From NCBI RefSeq assembly GCF_014696105.1, contig NZ_JACJPO010000011.1, forward strand, positions 62,001-126,000: 64,000 nucleotides of DNA, written 5' to 3'. Both the position numbers and the translations under genes were made by a program. Source of the DNA: Microcoleus sp. FACHB-1515. Lineage in GTDB: Bacteria; Cyanobacteriota; Cyanobacteriia; Elainellales; Elainellaceae. Below the pieces are notes generated by a model that was given only the letters and a program-made list of their open reading frames with translations, searched no databases and was not told where the DNA came from. Numbering within the stretch: position 1 is the stretch's first letter; the number at the start of each line of letters is the position of its first letter. Below are positions 7,946-17,691 of this stretch, piece after piece.

Positions 7946-10012
7946 CTAGATGGAAGGCTGCGCCGCGTTTTTTCCCGCTAAACTGGCAACATTTGCCAGC
8001 AATTCATTCGGCTCAACGGGCTTTGGCAAATGCACTTGAAATCCCGCATTCAGCGCTTTGTGCTTCTCTTCCTGTTTGGCATAGGCAGTGAGGGCGATCG
8101 CCGGAATTGGAATGTCTAAATTTTGAATTTGGCGGATTAGCTCATAGCCGTCTGCTTCTGGCATACCAATATCGCTCACCAGCACATCCGGCTTCATTGC
8201 TGCCAAAGCCTGCATTGCCTCGGCCACTGAAGCCGCCGTTTGCACTTCTGCACCTGCCTGCTGCAACAGCATCATGAGAAATTCACGTGTGTCGTCATTG
8301 TCTTCCACAACGAGAACTTGCACGCCAGCTAGCTCAGGGCGTGGCGGTTCGCTGCCGTTCGTAGACTGCTCAGCGATCGATCGCCCCAACTTCATCAGCG
8401 GCAACCGGAGGGTAAAGGTTGCGCCTTGTCCCTCGCCTGCGCTTTCTGCGGCGATCGTACCGCTGTGCAGTTCAACGATGTGCCGCACGATCGCCAGTCC
8501 CAACCCCAAACCGCCATATTGTCGGGTGGTGGTGCTGTCTTCTTGGCGGAAGCGATCGAACACATACGGCAAAAATTCGGGCTTGATGCCAATGCCAGAA
8601 TCGACGACCTGAATTTGAGCGTAGTCAGAGGGATGCAGGAGGAACGAAGACGGCAGCAAATCGTGGCTAGTTTGATCCATTTTTTTGTCGTCATCCTGCC
8701 AGCGGTTGAGCAGCACCTGCACCGTTCCACCTTCTGGCGTGAACTTGATCGCATTGGTGAGCAGGTTCCAAACCACTTGTCGCAGTCGCTCTGCATCACC
8801 ACAGATGACATCCGCGCTGGCGTCAAAATGCGTCATCACCTGAATATTCTTCGCTTCCGCTTGAGGCGCGATCGCCTCAACGGTCGCTTCCAGAATTGGA
8901 ATTAGATTCAGCGGTCCAGTTTGCAGGCGCAGCTTGCCGCGAATAATCAGCGACACGTCGAGAATATCTTCGATCAGTTGCGCTTGCGATTTGGCGTTGC
9001 GCTCGATCGTTTCGAGGGCGCGAGTCGTTCGCTCCTCATCAAATTTCTTGGTCAACAACAGGCGCGTCCAGCCCAGCATCGAGTTGAGCGGCGTGCGTAA
9101 CTCGTGCGAGAGGACGGCCAAAAATTCGTCTTTCATGCGGTTGGCGGCTTCGGCCTGCTGGCGGGCAGCTTGTTCGCGAATAAAGTTGGCACGCGCTTCT
9201 TCGGCGGCTTTGCGCTCGGTGATGTCTTCGATCGTGCCGACATAGCCGATCGATTCACCTTGATCGGAATACATTGGCGAGGCTCGCATCTGCGTCCAGC
9301 GAATTTCGCCATCGGGTGCTTGGAAGCGATATTCGCCCCAAAATTCGTGGCCTTTGCCAATGTAGTTCGTCCAGTCTGCGAGGGCGCGAGTGCGATCGCC
9401 ATCATAGAAAAACTGCGTCCAGCCTTGTCCCAAGCTTTCGCCAAGCGTGAAGCCGCAAATGGTCTGACAGCGCGGATTGGTGTAGGAACAAGAGCCTTGA
9501 TTGTTGAACAGCAAAATGCCGACGGGCGAACAGGCGCTGAGCGATCGAAAGCGTTCTTCGCTCTGCCGCAGTTCCGAGTTAATTGCCGCAAGCTGCACGG
9601 CCTGACGTTTGAGCGCAGCGCTTTTTTGATAGAGATCGACAAAAACGCTGACTTTGGAGGTGAGAATTTCTGGTTCGATCGGCTTGAGCAGGTAATCGAC
9701 CGCGCCGAGTGAATAGCCTTTGAATCTGAGGTTGTCGCTGGTGCTAAAGGCGGTGAGGAAGATGATCGGCGTCAGGCGCGATCGCTCTCGCTGGCGAATC
9801 AGCGTTGCGGTTTCAAAGCCGTCCAATCCTGGCATCTGCACGTCGAGCAAGATCACGGCGAAGTCTTGATGCAGCAGGCAGCGGAGCGCTTCTTCGCCAG
9901 AATGTGCCTTGACCAAATTTTGCCCCAACCCGTCCAGGATTGCCTCAAGCGCAATTAAGTTTTCGGGATGGTCGTCCACCATGAGGACGTTGACTTGGGG
10001 TTCCGACTGCAT
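7946..10012 (-). CDS. Hybrid sensor histidine kinase (REC-PAS-HisKA-HATPase-REC)
   Basis: 688 residues from ATG 10012; the open frame extends to 10054, but MQSEPQVNVLMVDD is the natural beginning. Domains: REC (about 5-130; phosphoacceptor in ILLDVQMPG), a linker helix, PAS with PAC (about 155-280), HisKA with FLAVLSHELRTPLNSMLG, HATPase_c (N box NLLTNAIKFTPEGG, G boxes VVDSGIGI and YGGLGLGLAIVRH), and a C-terminal REC with phosphoacceptor in LVSDIGMPEADG. No membrane segment is seen, so it is a cytoplasmic sensor. An N-terminal receiver means it probably takes phosphate from another kinase. The remnant at 23902-24123 looks like a paralogue of its C-terminal half. Confidence 0.93.
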   Translation of the reverse strand: MQSEPQVNVLMVDDHPENLIALEAILDGLGQNLVKAHSGEEALRCLLHQDFAVILLDVQMPGLDGFETATLIRQRERSRLTPIIFLTAFSTSDNLRFKGYSLGAVDYLLKPIEPEILTSKVSVFVDLYQKSAALKRQAVQLAAINSELRQSEERFRSLSACSPVGILLFNNQGSCSYTNPRCQTICGFTLGESLGQGWTQFFYDGDRTRALADWTNYIGKGHEFWGEYRFQAPDGEIRWTQMRASPMYSDQGESIGYVGTIEDITERKAAEEARANFIREQAARQQAEAANRMKDEFLAVLSHELRTPLNSMLGWTRLLLTKKFDEERTTRALETIERNAKSQAQLIEDILDVSLIIRGKLRLQTGPLNLIPILEATVEAIAPQAEAKNIQVMTHFDASADVICGDAERLRQVVWNLLTNAIKFTPEGGTVQVLLNRWQDDDKKMDQTSHDLLPSSFLLHPSDYAQIQVVDSGIGIKPEFLPYVFDRFRQEDSTTTRQYGGLGLGLAIVRHIVELHSGTIAAESAGEGQGATFTLRLPLMKLGRSIAEQSTNGSEPPRPELAGVQVLVVEDNDDTREFLMMLLQQAGAEVQTAASVAEAMQALAAMKPDVLVSDIGMPEADGYELIRQIQNLDIPIPAIALTAYAKQEEKHKALNAGFQVHLPKPVEPNELLANVASLAGKNAAQPSI

Positions 10013-10221
10013 AAGCTGAGCGTTACAACGACAACGCGGCAAAAGGGCAGACACGGCGAAAATTCGGCGGTCGTTTCATTCCACCTTTCGCAATCGCCGC
10101 CATGCCGAACAAAGTATACTTTGCAGCCACCTTAGGGCACACGTCTATCGATACATTATCTTCCACGAGCTTATCCCCTTGCCCTACCTCAAAAGGCAGA
10201 AAGTCGGATGCGGCTATTGTC

Positions 10222-10905
10222 TCACGATCGAGCCAGCCCGTGTCGCCGTCGATAGAACTGCTTCACTCGCAGTTGCCATTGCTGCCAATAAGCGGCAAGG
10301 CGATCGGCATCGAGCCAAAAAATTTCCGCAGGCTGATCGGCCACTGCCACCGCTAGCAAAGCGTGATCAAGGTCTAGCTCGTCATACACCTGATTGATGG
10401 CGCCGCAGTAGGCCGCAAGCTGCAAGGGAGCATCGCCCAACCGCTCGATCGACTGCTTGGGGCGATCGCTCGTCTTCCAGTCGCACACGCACGGCGTTCC
10501 CTGATAGCTCGCGACACAATCGACCTTTCCGGCGTAGCCCAAATCGTAATGAAACACAAATCCTTCAACCAGTCGGACGGCATCGATCTGTGTCAGAACC
10601 GGATGCAGACTGTTCCAATACGGCAAAGCCGCAGGAGGACAGGGGCGATCGTCTCCCAAGAGATAGCGGCGAATGTGGCTGTGGGTCTGCGTACCGCGCC
10701 GACTGGCCGTGCCCGAAATCTGCTTGGCCTGTTCGCTGCCGACGCGCTGCCGCCAGCGGGCGAGGGCTTCGCGATCGGCAGCAGGTTTGGTGGCGTTGAG
10801 GATCGTCGTGACGCTTGGCAGTCGGACACCTTGAGCATCGACGATGTAGGTTTGGCCGTTCGCACGGGTTGATTTGGCAGTAAGGGCGGGAAGAAGATCG
10901 GGCAT
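10222..10905 (-). CDS. PD-(D/E)XK nuclease-superfamily protein
   Basis: 227 residues. The core resembles RecB-family nuclease domains: an HTxxH-like start (GTQTHSHIRRYL), then GKVDCVASYQGTPCVCDWKT with Asp of the PD motif and the D-x-K catalytic pair, and PLQLAAYCGAINQ as the QxxxY-type motif. Such single-domain proteins are usually linked to DNA repair or recombination; the exact substrate is unknown. The gene lies 15 bases downstream of dapF on the same strand and may be transcribed with it. Confidence 0.75.
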   Translation of the reverse strand: MPDLLPALTAKSTRANGQTYIVDAQGVRLPSVTTILNATKPAADREALARWRQRVGSEQAKQISGTASRRGTQTHSHIRRYLLGDDRPCPPAALPYWNSLHPVLTQIDAVRLVEGFVFHYDLGYAGKVDCVASYQGTPCVCDWKTSDRPKQSIERLGDAPLQLAAYCGAINQVYDELDLDHALLAVAVADQPAEIFWLDADRLAAYWQQWQLRVKQFYRRRHGLARS

Positions 10906-10920
10906 AGGGTGTCGGCGTTT

Positions 10921-11766
10921 TTACCCGTAGATGCCTGTGAAAACGCGATCGGCGGCTCCGGTCATGTAGAGGTGTTGATCGTCTGCCCACTCAATTTGCA
11001 GATTGCCGCCCGGAAGTTCCAGCGTGGCTGATCGATCGCTCTTGCCGTTCAAGACAGCGGCCACCAGTGAAGCACAAGCTCCGGTTCCGCAAGCCAGCGT
11101 TGCGCCTGCACCCCGCTCCCAAACGCGCATCTTCAGATAGTCGGGGCAAACGACCTGAATAAATTCCGTATTGGTGCGTTTGGGAAAGACAGGGTGATGC
11201 TCGAACTGTGGGCCGATCGCAGCGAGATCGATCGACTGGACATCTTCGACAAACGTGATGCAGTGCGGATTGCCCATGCTCACGCAAGTCACCTGCCAAG
11301 TTTGACCTGCGACTTGCAGCGGCAGATTGACGACTTTCTGATCAGGAGCGGCGATCGAAGTGGGAATTTCGGCGGCGAGCAGATGCGGCAAGCCCATATC
11401 GACGCGCACCTGTCCATCTGTAGTTAGTTCAGGGACGATCGCGCCCGCCAAGGTGTGAATGCGGTATTGGGTGCGGCTGGTTTTGCCGTCGGCAGCTTCA
11501 AGATCCGCGATGAATTTGGCAAAGCAGCGAATGCCGTTGCCGCACATTTCTGGCTCAGAACTGTCGGAGTTGAAAATCCGCATTGTGTAGTCGCAGTCGT
11601 TTTGCCCTGGCAGCACAAAAATTACGCCGTCTGCCCCGATTCCAAAATGGCGATCGCACCAGCGCTCCGCCTCTTGCGGTGTCAAGATCGGCTCGTGCTG
11701 ATGTCGATTGTCGATTAAGACAAAATCGTTGCCAAGTCCGTGATATTTACTGAATGCGATCGCCAT
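10921..11766 (-). CDS. dapF: Diaminopimelate epimerase
   Basis: 281 residues from ATG 11766, preceded by GGAGGATAGC as ribosome binding site; the open frame extends further upstream but without conserved sequence. The enzyme interconverts LL- and meso-diaminopimelate for lysine and peptidoglycan synthesis. Family motifs: [17 protein letters not shown] at the N-terminus, [12 protein letters not shown] with the first catalytic cysteine, and [14 protein letters not shown] with the second. It is divergent from hfq, with about 110 bases between the start codons. Confidence 0.96.
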   Translation of the reverse strand: MAIAFSKYHGLGNDFVLIDNRHQHEPILTPQEAERWCDRHFGIGADGVIFVLPGQNDCDYTMRIFNSDSSEPEMCGNGIRCFAKFIADLEAADGKTSRTQYRIHTLAGAIVPELTTDGQVRVDMGLPHLLAAEIPTSIAAPDQKVVNLPLQVAGQTWQVTCVSMGNPHCITFVEDVQSIDLAAIGPQFEHHPVFPKRTNTEFIQVVCPDYLKMRVWERGAGATLACGTGACASLVAAVLNGKSDRSATLELPGGNLQIEWADDQHLYMTGAADRVFTGIYG

Positions 11767-11874
11767 GCTATCCTCCATGCTTGAATGAGGGATTAGGGAT
11801 GCGAGCAGAGTCAAAAGCGATTCTCCTCACTCGTCATCCCGTCCTAACTCTTCATTATCCTTCGTTCAAAGACG

Positions 11875-12090
11875 ATGCCTACCGAACTCGAAACAGGACT
11901 ACCCAGCACCCGCCAGATTCAATCCTTGACCCGTGAAGGAACCGAAGTGGAACTGAAGCTTGTCACGGGCGATCTGCTCACCGGCAAGATTCGCTGGCAA
12001 GACCCGCACTGCCTCTGCTTGATTGACCAATACGACCAAGCAACGATCGTGTGGCGGCAGGCGATCGCGTTTCTCAAGCCGCGCCCTTAG
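11875..12090 (+). CDS. hfq: Hfq-like Sm protein, cyanobacterial type
   Basis: 71 residues. It matches the divergent cyanobacterial Hfq family: GLPSTRQIQSL, then Sm1 EGTEVELKLVTGDLLTGKIR with WQDPHCLCLIDQ, and Sm2 ATIVWRQAIAFLKP. In Synechocystis the homologue forms a hexamer, is needed for phototactic motility and works with the pilus ATPase rather than as a classical sRNA chaperone. The gene is divergent from dapF, an arrangement I recall from other cyanobacteria. Its last 17 bases overlap the convergent antiporter gene. Confidence 0.93.
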   Translation: MPTELETGLPSTRQIQSLTREGTEVELKLVTGDLLTGKIRWQDPHCLCLIDQYDQATIVWRQAIAFLKPRP

Positions 12091-14443
12091 AGTCAGGAGC
12101 AAAGCTGCGCTCCTCCGGCTCAACGGCATCGCTCACCGAGATGAAGTCGCCCAGTGATTCGCTGACGCCCACCAAAGGCAGCTTCAGCGGTTCGGAAACG
12201 GGAGCAAGCCACTGTCTAGCCTCGTTGAGGTTGTGGAAGCCGCCGCAGAGCAAAAGGCGATCGCCGACTTCAATATCGCTGCTGCCTTCGGGAAAGCGAA
12301 TGAATTTGCCTTCGCGTCGAATTGCCTGCACCAAAACGCCGAACTGTCGGCGAATATGCAGTTCTGCTAAGGTTTTGCCGATCGCCGGACTGTGCGGCGG
12401 AACCAGCAGCCATTGGCAAGACGCTTGCTCTTGCGGCATCGCGGCTTCGCCGCTGGCAAGATCGCTGAAAGCTGCAAGCTCGTTTGTCTCGCCGACGACA
12501 AGCAGGCGATCGCCGCCGTGCAGCACAATTTCGCCGTTGGGATAATCGATTTTTTCACCATTGGGTCGCTCGATCGCCATGACGCTGATGCCTGTGAGCC
12601 TGCGGAGATTCGTTTCATCGAGCGTCATTTCGGCCAGCGGCGTGTGAGCAGGCAGCGTAAACCAGCGGCTACTCATTTCCTGCGTTACGGTTTTGAGCGT
12701 GCGCGAAATTTCGTCAGACGATTGCTCAGGGCGCAGTTCCAAATAGTGACTGCTGCGAATCTGCTGAGCTTCACGCTGAATAATCGGTAGCGGAATGCCA
12801 ATTTCGGTCAGCAGATGTGAGGCAAGTTCCAGGCTGACTTCAAATTCTGGCTGCACCACTTCATGAGCACCCAACTGATAGAGCAGTTCGATATCTTTGT
12901 CTTTTTCTGCTCGCACAACGACATCGAGATCCGGCGCGAGTTCCAGTGCGCGTTTGAGACACAGCCGCGCACTCATCGAATCGGGCAGCGCGATCGCCAT
13001 TCCTTTTGCACGTTCGACGCCTGCCGCCTCCATCACGTGCAGACTAACAGCATTGCCATAGACATAGGGAATTTCGGCTTCGCGCAACTGCTCGATCGTG
13101 CCCTCTGACTGCTCGATCACAACGACCGGATACTGATGGTCTTGCAGCAGCCGCACGATGTTTCGCCCGACCTGCCCATAGCCACAGACAACCACGTGAT
13201 CTTGCTGCGGCAGTTCTTCGGAGATGGCGATCGGCTGGTTGCTGCCGTCCAAAAACCGCTTCAGCCAGGGAACCAATTCTGCCCAAGCGAACAGTTGCGG
13301 AACCAAGCGCAACACAAACGGCGTGATCATCAGCGTGACCGCTGTTGTGCCCAAAATCAGCAGATAGACGCGCCGCGACACCAAGCCGAGCATTTGTCCT
13401 TGACTTGCCAGCACAAACGAAAATTCTCCAATCTGCGCCAGTCCCAATCCAGCAATGAGTGCAGTTTTGAGCGGATAGCGGAACAGAACAACAAGCGGCG
13501 TGATGATCGAGAATTTGCCGACAAAGACGATCGCCACCAGTCCCAAAATCAATTCCAGGTTGTTCCACAAGAAGACCGGATCAATCAGCATTCCGATCGC
13601 CGCAAAGAACAAGCTGGCAAAAATATCGCGGATTGGCTCAACGTAAGTGAGCGTCTGATCGGCGTATTCCACTTCAGAAATCATCAGTCCAGCGATGAAC
13701 GCGCCCATTTCGATCGACAAGCCCATCGCTTCGGTGAGCAGCGCGATACACAGGCACAGCGTCACCACGCCCAGCAAGAAGAGTTCGCGGCTTTCCGTTC
13801 GAGCCAGCATCCGCAGCAGCGAGGGAATGACCCAGATTCCGGCGGCGATCGCGCCCGCTGCCAGCAGTCCCGTCTTCAGCAGCGCAATTCCAACCGCCAT
13901 GCCGATTTCGTCCGAGGGGCGATCGAGCGCGGGCAAAACGGCCAGCATCAAGCCCAGCGCCAAATCCTGCACCACCAAGATTCCCAGCATGACGCGACCG
14001 TGCGGTGTTTCCGTTTCGTTGCGCTCCATCAGGCACTTCAGCACAACGGCTGTCGAAGACAGGGAGAGGATTGCGCCCAAGAAAACGCCTTGCGTTGGAG
14101 ACGTGACCCAGCCGATGCCGACTGAGGCCAAGGTGGTCACCAGAATCGTTGACAGAATTTGCAGACCGCCACCGCCCAGCGCGATCGCCTGCACTTTGCG
14201 TAATTCCCCTAGGGAAAACTCGACGCCCAAGGCAAAAAGCAAAAACGCCGCCCCAAACTGAGCCAGCGTTTCCACCTGCACCAGTTCTTTCACCAGCCCT
14301 AATCCAGCAGGTCCAACGATCATGCCGCCGACCAGATAGCCCAGCAAAATCGGCTGTTTCAGCAGCGCGGCAATCAGCCCGCCTCCTGCCGCCGCTGCCA
14401 GCACCATCACCAAATCAACGATTAATCTGAAATCTTCCTGCAC
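12074..14443 (-). CDS. CPA2-family monovalent cation:proton antiporter with TrkA domains
   Basis: 789 residues. Residues about 5-385 form some twelve hydrophobic segments of the Na+/H+ exchanger fold (GYLVGGMIVGPAGLGLV, SLSSTAVVLKCLMERNE, AFIAGLMISE). A TrkA-N Rossmann domain follows (about 415-535; VVVCGYGQVGRNIVRLLQDH), then two TrkA-C domains (about 570-660 and 675-755), so NAD(H) and a nucleotide or ion ligand may gate transport. KefB/KefC and related exporters share this plan; K+ or Na+ as substrate cannot be decided. The start is at 14443. The 162-base gap before it separates it from the DUF1574 gene. Its 3' end overlaps hfq. Confidence 0.92.
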   Translation of the reverse strand: MQEDFRLIVDLVMVLAAAAGGGLIAALLKQPILLGYLVGGMIVGPAGLGLVKELVQVETLAQFGAAFLLFALGVEFSLGELRKVQAIALGGGGLQILSTILVTTLASVGIGWVTSPTQGVFLGAILSLSSTAVVLKCLMERNETETPHGRVMLGILVVQDLALGLMLAVLPALDRPSDEIGMAVGIALLKTGLLAAGAIAAGIWVIPSLLRMLARTESRELFLLGVVTLCLCIALLTEAMGLSIEMGAFIAGLMISEVEYADQTLTYVEPIRDIFASLFFAAIGMLIDPVFLWNNLELILGLVAIVFVGKFSIITPLVVLFRYPLKTALIAGLGLAQIGEFSFVLASQGQMLGLVSRRVYLLILGTTAVTLMITPFVLRLVPQLFAWAELVPWLKRFLDGSNQPIAISEELPQQDHVVVCGYGQVGRNIVRLLQDHQYPVVVIEQSEGTIEQLREAEIPYVYGNAVSLHVMEAAGVERAKGMAIALPDSMSARLCLKRALELAPDLDVVVRAEKDKDIELLYQLGAHEVVQPEFEVSLELASHLLTEIGIPLPIIQREAQQIRSSHYLELRPEQSSDEISRTLKTVTQEMSSRWFTLPAHTPLAEMTLDETNLRRLTGISVMAIERPNGEKIDYPNGEIVLHGGDRLLVVGETNELAAFSDLASGEAAMPQEQASCQWLLVPPHSPAIGKTLAELHIRRQFGVLVQAIRREGKFIRFPEGSSDIEVGDRLLLCGGFHNLNEARQWLAPVSEPLKLPLVGVSESLGDFISVSDAVEPEERSFAPDSKGAA

Positions 14444-14605
14444 GAGTTTCCCTTGTGGCGCTGCAAAAATTACAATTCTGAGAGAAAGATTAAAAGTCTT
14501 TAATCTTTAGCATACAGAGTTTCCTCGATCGATGGAAACGGTTTGCAGGAGTTGAGGGGGGTCGTGTTGGGCTGCGACACAAGCTTAGCCGAACGGTGTC
14601 AGCGC

Positions 14606-17488
14606 TTAGTTGCGGGCTGGGCGCAGCGGTTCAGAAACCGCTTGTACCCAAGGAATCATCAGATCTTGCGCGAGCCGCTGCGAGATTTCGTAAGCTCCAT
14701 AGCGGTTGAGATGGCTGGGATCGGAAAAGTAGTCGTATTGCGTCAGCCAAATTTGACCGAGATCGCGGAAGGTCAATCCCGATTGCTCGATCGACTGCGC
14801 GGTCATAAATTCGCGAAACTGCTGCTCATATTGCGCTCGTGTCGGGTCGAGATATTCGTCGGTTAAGGGCAGATTCACAAAAACCAGGGGAATTTGGCGA
14901 TCGCGCGTAAATTGCAGCAGCGAATTGAGCGCGATCGACTGGCGGCCTTGAAGCTGAAAATTCTCATAATCGCTGTCATACGCTCCGGCGACGCGAGCAT
15001 ATTCCTGGTAGTAAGTGACCGGATTGAAGCGCAGCGCGATCGACAAAAAGCCGTCGATATCGAGGACGCCTTGATTCGGCAAATTTTCCAGATCCGCAGT
15101 TGGACCTGGGGCAGCGGGCAAGATTGTCTTCGCAGCTTCTTGCAGGCGAGATTTCACCTGATCGCGATCGCGGTGCGCGGCAGAAAAATCGGCAAGGCGA
15201 TCGCTCAGCCAGCGATCGAGGTCTTGATAGCTTTCGCTTAAGCCGCTGCTGACCGAGGCGATCGGTGAATTTTGGCGCGGTGCATTGGTTGTAGGGGCAG
15301 TTTCCTCAAGCTGTCGATAGCCTTCGGAGGCAACCATGCCGTTGAAGGTGACATCCACATTGCCGCTGTTGAACGCTCTTGCTCCGTCTGCCCAGACGAT
15401 CAGGCGCGGCAACTGTTCAGTTGTGAGAATGCGCTGCATCAGCAAATCAACGACCTGAGCGGTTGCGCCATTGAGTCCCAAATTGAATACGCGAACATTG
15501 GGGTAGCCAGATTCGGCCAGCGATCGCTGCAAGGCTGAGGGGTCAACGCCCCGCAACGCGCGAGAACTGCCAACAACCAGCACGTCGGGCGCTCCAAACT
15601 CCAGCACATGCTGGTGATAGAGCGCGAGTTGTTCGTCAATTTGGCGACTGTTGAACGTTGCAAACGGTGAGGCAACGGTGATCGCCGCTTTTGCTGGGGC
15701 AGACTGCGTGAAGCCATCCGAGCTAAATGCCTGATCGTCTCCGGTCGATCGCCGCAGCGACACGCCGCTGTAGGGCGTTTCTTCTGAAGGCGCGATCGAT
15801 ACAGATGAAGCTGGTGCAGATGGACGCCGCAGCACTTGTCCCAGCAGCCAGTTTGTTTGCACCATCAGCAGCAGCCCCGCCAAGCTCCACACCAAAGCGA
15901 CGCGCCCACTGTTGACCGTTGTTGGCTCTGCTTCTGCGGCTGTAAAGAGTGCCGTGTGCTGCAACAGCTTTTGCACCTGCTGACCGCAGCGATCGCGCAT
16001 TTGTGCCCAAGCCGTCTGCACATCAGCGGGCGTCAGATCAGGCCGCAGCACGAGCGGATCGGGTCGGGCAATCAAATCGCCGACATAAGCGTCAGTAGCA
16101 GCAAATTCCGGCGTTGCTTCGGGAACCAGGCGCGATCGCGGCGTGAAATTCTCGCCAGTGCTCCAGAGCGGACGCTTTTGACCCGATCGCCTGCCGTAGA
16201 TGCGGACGCCCTGAATTCCCGGTAGATTTAGCGGCTTGAGAAAACGAGCGACAGTCGGCGCAACGTCTGGCTGATTCGGACACACGGGCGCATCCAGCAT
16301 CACATGCAGCAAGTCTTGCTTGGGCACAAGCTGGACGTGAATGCCGCCCGTCGCAAGCTGCTGATCAATGTCGGGGTTGAGCAGCCGATTCAGCAGAAAG
16401 GCGATCGCTTCCCAGTCGCCCTTTTGCGCCAGCGTCCAAGCCGAATCTGCCAAGGCCAAATGTTCCTGGGCAGGCAGCTTCAGCACTTCCATCCAGGCGG
16501 GTTTTTCCTGGTCAGCAATCAAGCCGTAGATTGCGGCGCGATGCAGTCCTTGAGGGCCAAGCCGCTGCAAGAGCGGCGCGATCGCCTCAACCGTTTTTGC
16601 TTGCTCTGGCGCTTGTGTGCCTGTGCGACAACACAAATGCAGCGTCGAGTCAGTCAACGTGGTAGTTTCAAGCGCAATGCCGCGATCGGCCAGCATCGGC
16701 TTCAGCAAGCGATCGATCGCGCCTGCATCGCCCCAGCGTGCCCACTCGCGCAGCATCTCTGACTGCGGCGTCAGATCCACGCGCAGCATCCAGTCGGGTT
16801 CGGCTTCGCCCCGCACTTGAATCAGCACGATCGCATCGCGGTAGTCTTGCAGTTCCAGTTCGCGCAGCTTTTGGGCGATCGGTTCGCTAATTAAAGTTGG
16901 GTCGGGGCTGTAGTTCGCTTCGCAAATGACGCCCAGTCGCTTGAGCGGTGCGGCTTGAGGCGATCGATTGGGGTAGGGAATCGATTTCACCTTGACGCGC
17001 ACTGCGACGCCCAAAGCGCTGAGGTTTTCACTTAAATAGCGAGCAATTCCGTCTGGCTCGCCGCTTCGTGCCAAGCTGCGATTAGACAGCATCAGTTCGC
17101 CGCTGGAAACAACGGTGGCGCGGAGCGATGGAGGAGCAGACGGTTCGCGATCGAAGGTCTGCGAAGCACTCGCAGATTGCGGAGAATGCAGTTGCAGCGT
17201 ACTTGTCCAACTGGGGCGCGACTGGCCGAGGGCACGACCATAAACGATCGCTTGATACAAGGGTGGGTCGGGAAGCAGCTTGCTCAGGTCAGTTTGTTCC
17301 AAAGCTGGAACCAGATGCGAAAGCACCGCTTCCTGGTCTGGGCAAGGTAGCCCATCACACAAAATATGCAGGTCATTTCCGCGCACCTGAAATTTGACAC
17401 GCATCCCACGCTGGGAAATGACTTGCGCCAGCCAGTGAGCCAACAAAGATTTATTTGCAGCCGGACGTGCTTCCACAGGATTTAACAT
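14606..17488 (-). CDS. DUF1574 protein: repeated N-terminal modules, TM helix, SGNH-like domain
   Basis: 960 residues from ATG 17488; the frame is open to 17581, but the preceding residues are Cys/Lys-rich and unconserved. Four diverged repeats of about 100 residues fill the first half, closing with YGRALGQSRPSW, VRGEAEPDW, YGLIADQEKPAW and YGRRSGQKRPLW. One transmembrane helix (VALVWSLAGLLLMVQTNWLL) follows at about 545-565. The C-terminal domain carries SGNH-hydrolase blocks: VLVVGSSRALRGVDP, NLGLNGATAQ and DPSHLNRYG (D-x-x-H). It is probably an inner-membrane protein with an exported or cytoplasmic esterase/acyltransferase-like domain. The substrate is unknown; polysaccharide modification is an inference from the fold. 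Confidence 0.85.
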   Translation of the reverse strand: MLNPVEARPAANKSLLAHWLAQVISQRGMRVKFQVRGNDLHILCDGLPCPDQEAVLSHLVPALEQTDLSKLLPDPPLYQAIVYGRALGQSRPSWTSTLQLHSPQSASASQTFDREPSAPPSLRATVVSSGELMLSNRSLARSGEPDGIARYLSENLSALGVAVRVKVKSIPYPNRSPQAAPLKRLGVICEANYSPDPTLISEPIAQKLRELELQDYRDAIVLIQVRGEAEPDWMLRVDLTPQSEMLREWARWGDAGAIDRLLKPMLADRGIALETTTLTDSTLHLCCRTGTQAPEQAKTVEAIAPLLQRLGPQGLHRAAIYGLIADQEKPAWMEVLKLPAQEHLALADSAWTLAQKGDWEAIAFLLNRLLNPDIDQQLATGGIHVQLVPKQDLLHVMLDAPVCPNQPDVAPTVARFLKPLNLPGIQGVRIYGRRSGQKRPLWSTGENFTPRSRLVPEATPEFAATDAYVGDLIARPDPLVLRPDLTPADVQTAWAQMRDRCGQQVQKLLQHTALFTAAEAEPTTVNSGRVALVWSLAGLLLMVQTNWLLGQVLRRPSAPASSVSIAPSEETPYSGVSLRRSTGDDQAFSSDGFTQSAPAKAAITVASPFATFNSRQIDEQLALYHQHVLEFGAPDVLVVGSSRALRGVDPSALQRSLAESGYPNVRVFNLGLNGATAQVVDLLMQRILTTEQLPRLIVWADGARAFNSGNVDVTFNGMVASEGYRQLEETAPTTNAPRQNSPIASVSSGLSESYQDLDRWLSDRLADFSAAHRDRDQVKSRLQEAAKTILPAAPGPTADLENLPNQGVLDIDGFLSIALRFNPVTYYQEYARVAGAYDSDYENFQLQGRQSIALNSLLQFTRDRQIPLVFVNLPLTDEYLDPTRAQYEQQFREFMTAQSIEQSGLTFRDLGQIWLTQYDYFSDPSHLNRYGAYEISQRLAQDLMIPWVQAVSEPLRPARN

Positions 17489-17691
17489 GCCAGTGCCTTT
17501 GCAATCGAATCCGCAACATTTGCGTTGCATCATCTTATCGGAACTCGAGCATTTCAAGTCGATCGCTTTCTGGCATAACACAATCCGTCAAGATTGATCG
17601 GCCAAAGATGAATGGCGGGGCAGCGATCGCTGCGGGAGGGGGACGATGTGCCATGTTCCGATGACCCTGCGGGCGGCCTATCTGCCAGGTT

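Noticed and set aside
13136-14125. 329-codon frame opposite the antiporter
   Set aside because: It is rich in Gln, His and Arg and mirrors the membrane-coding strand; a shadow.
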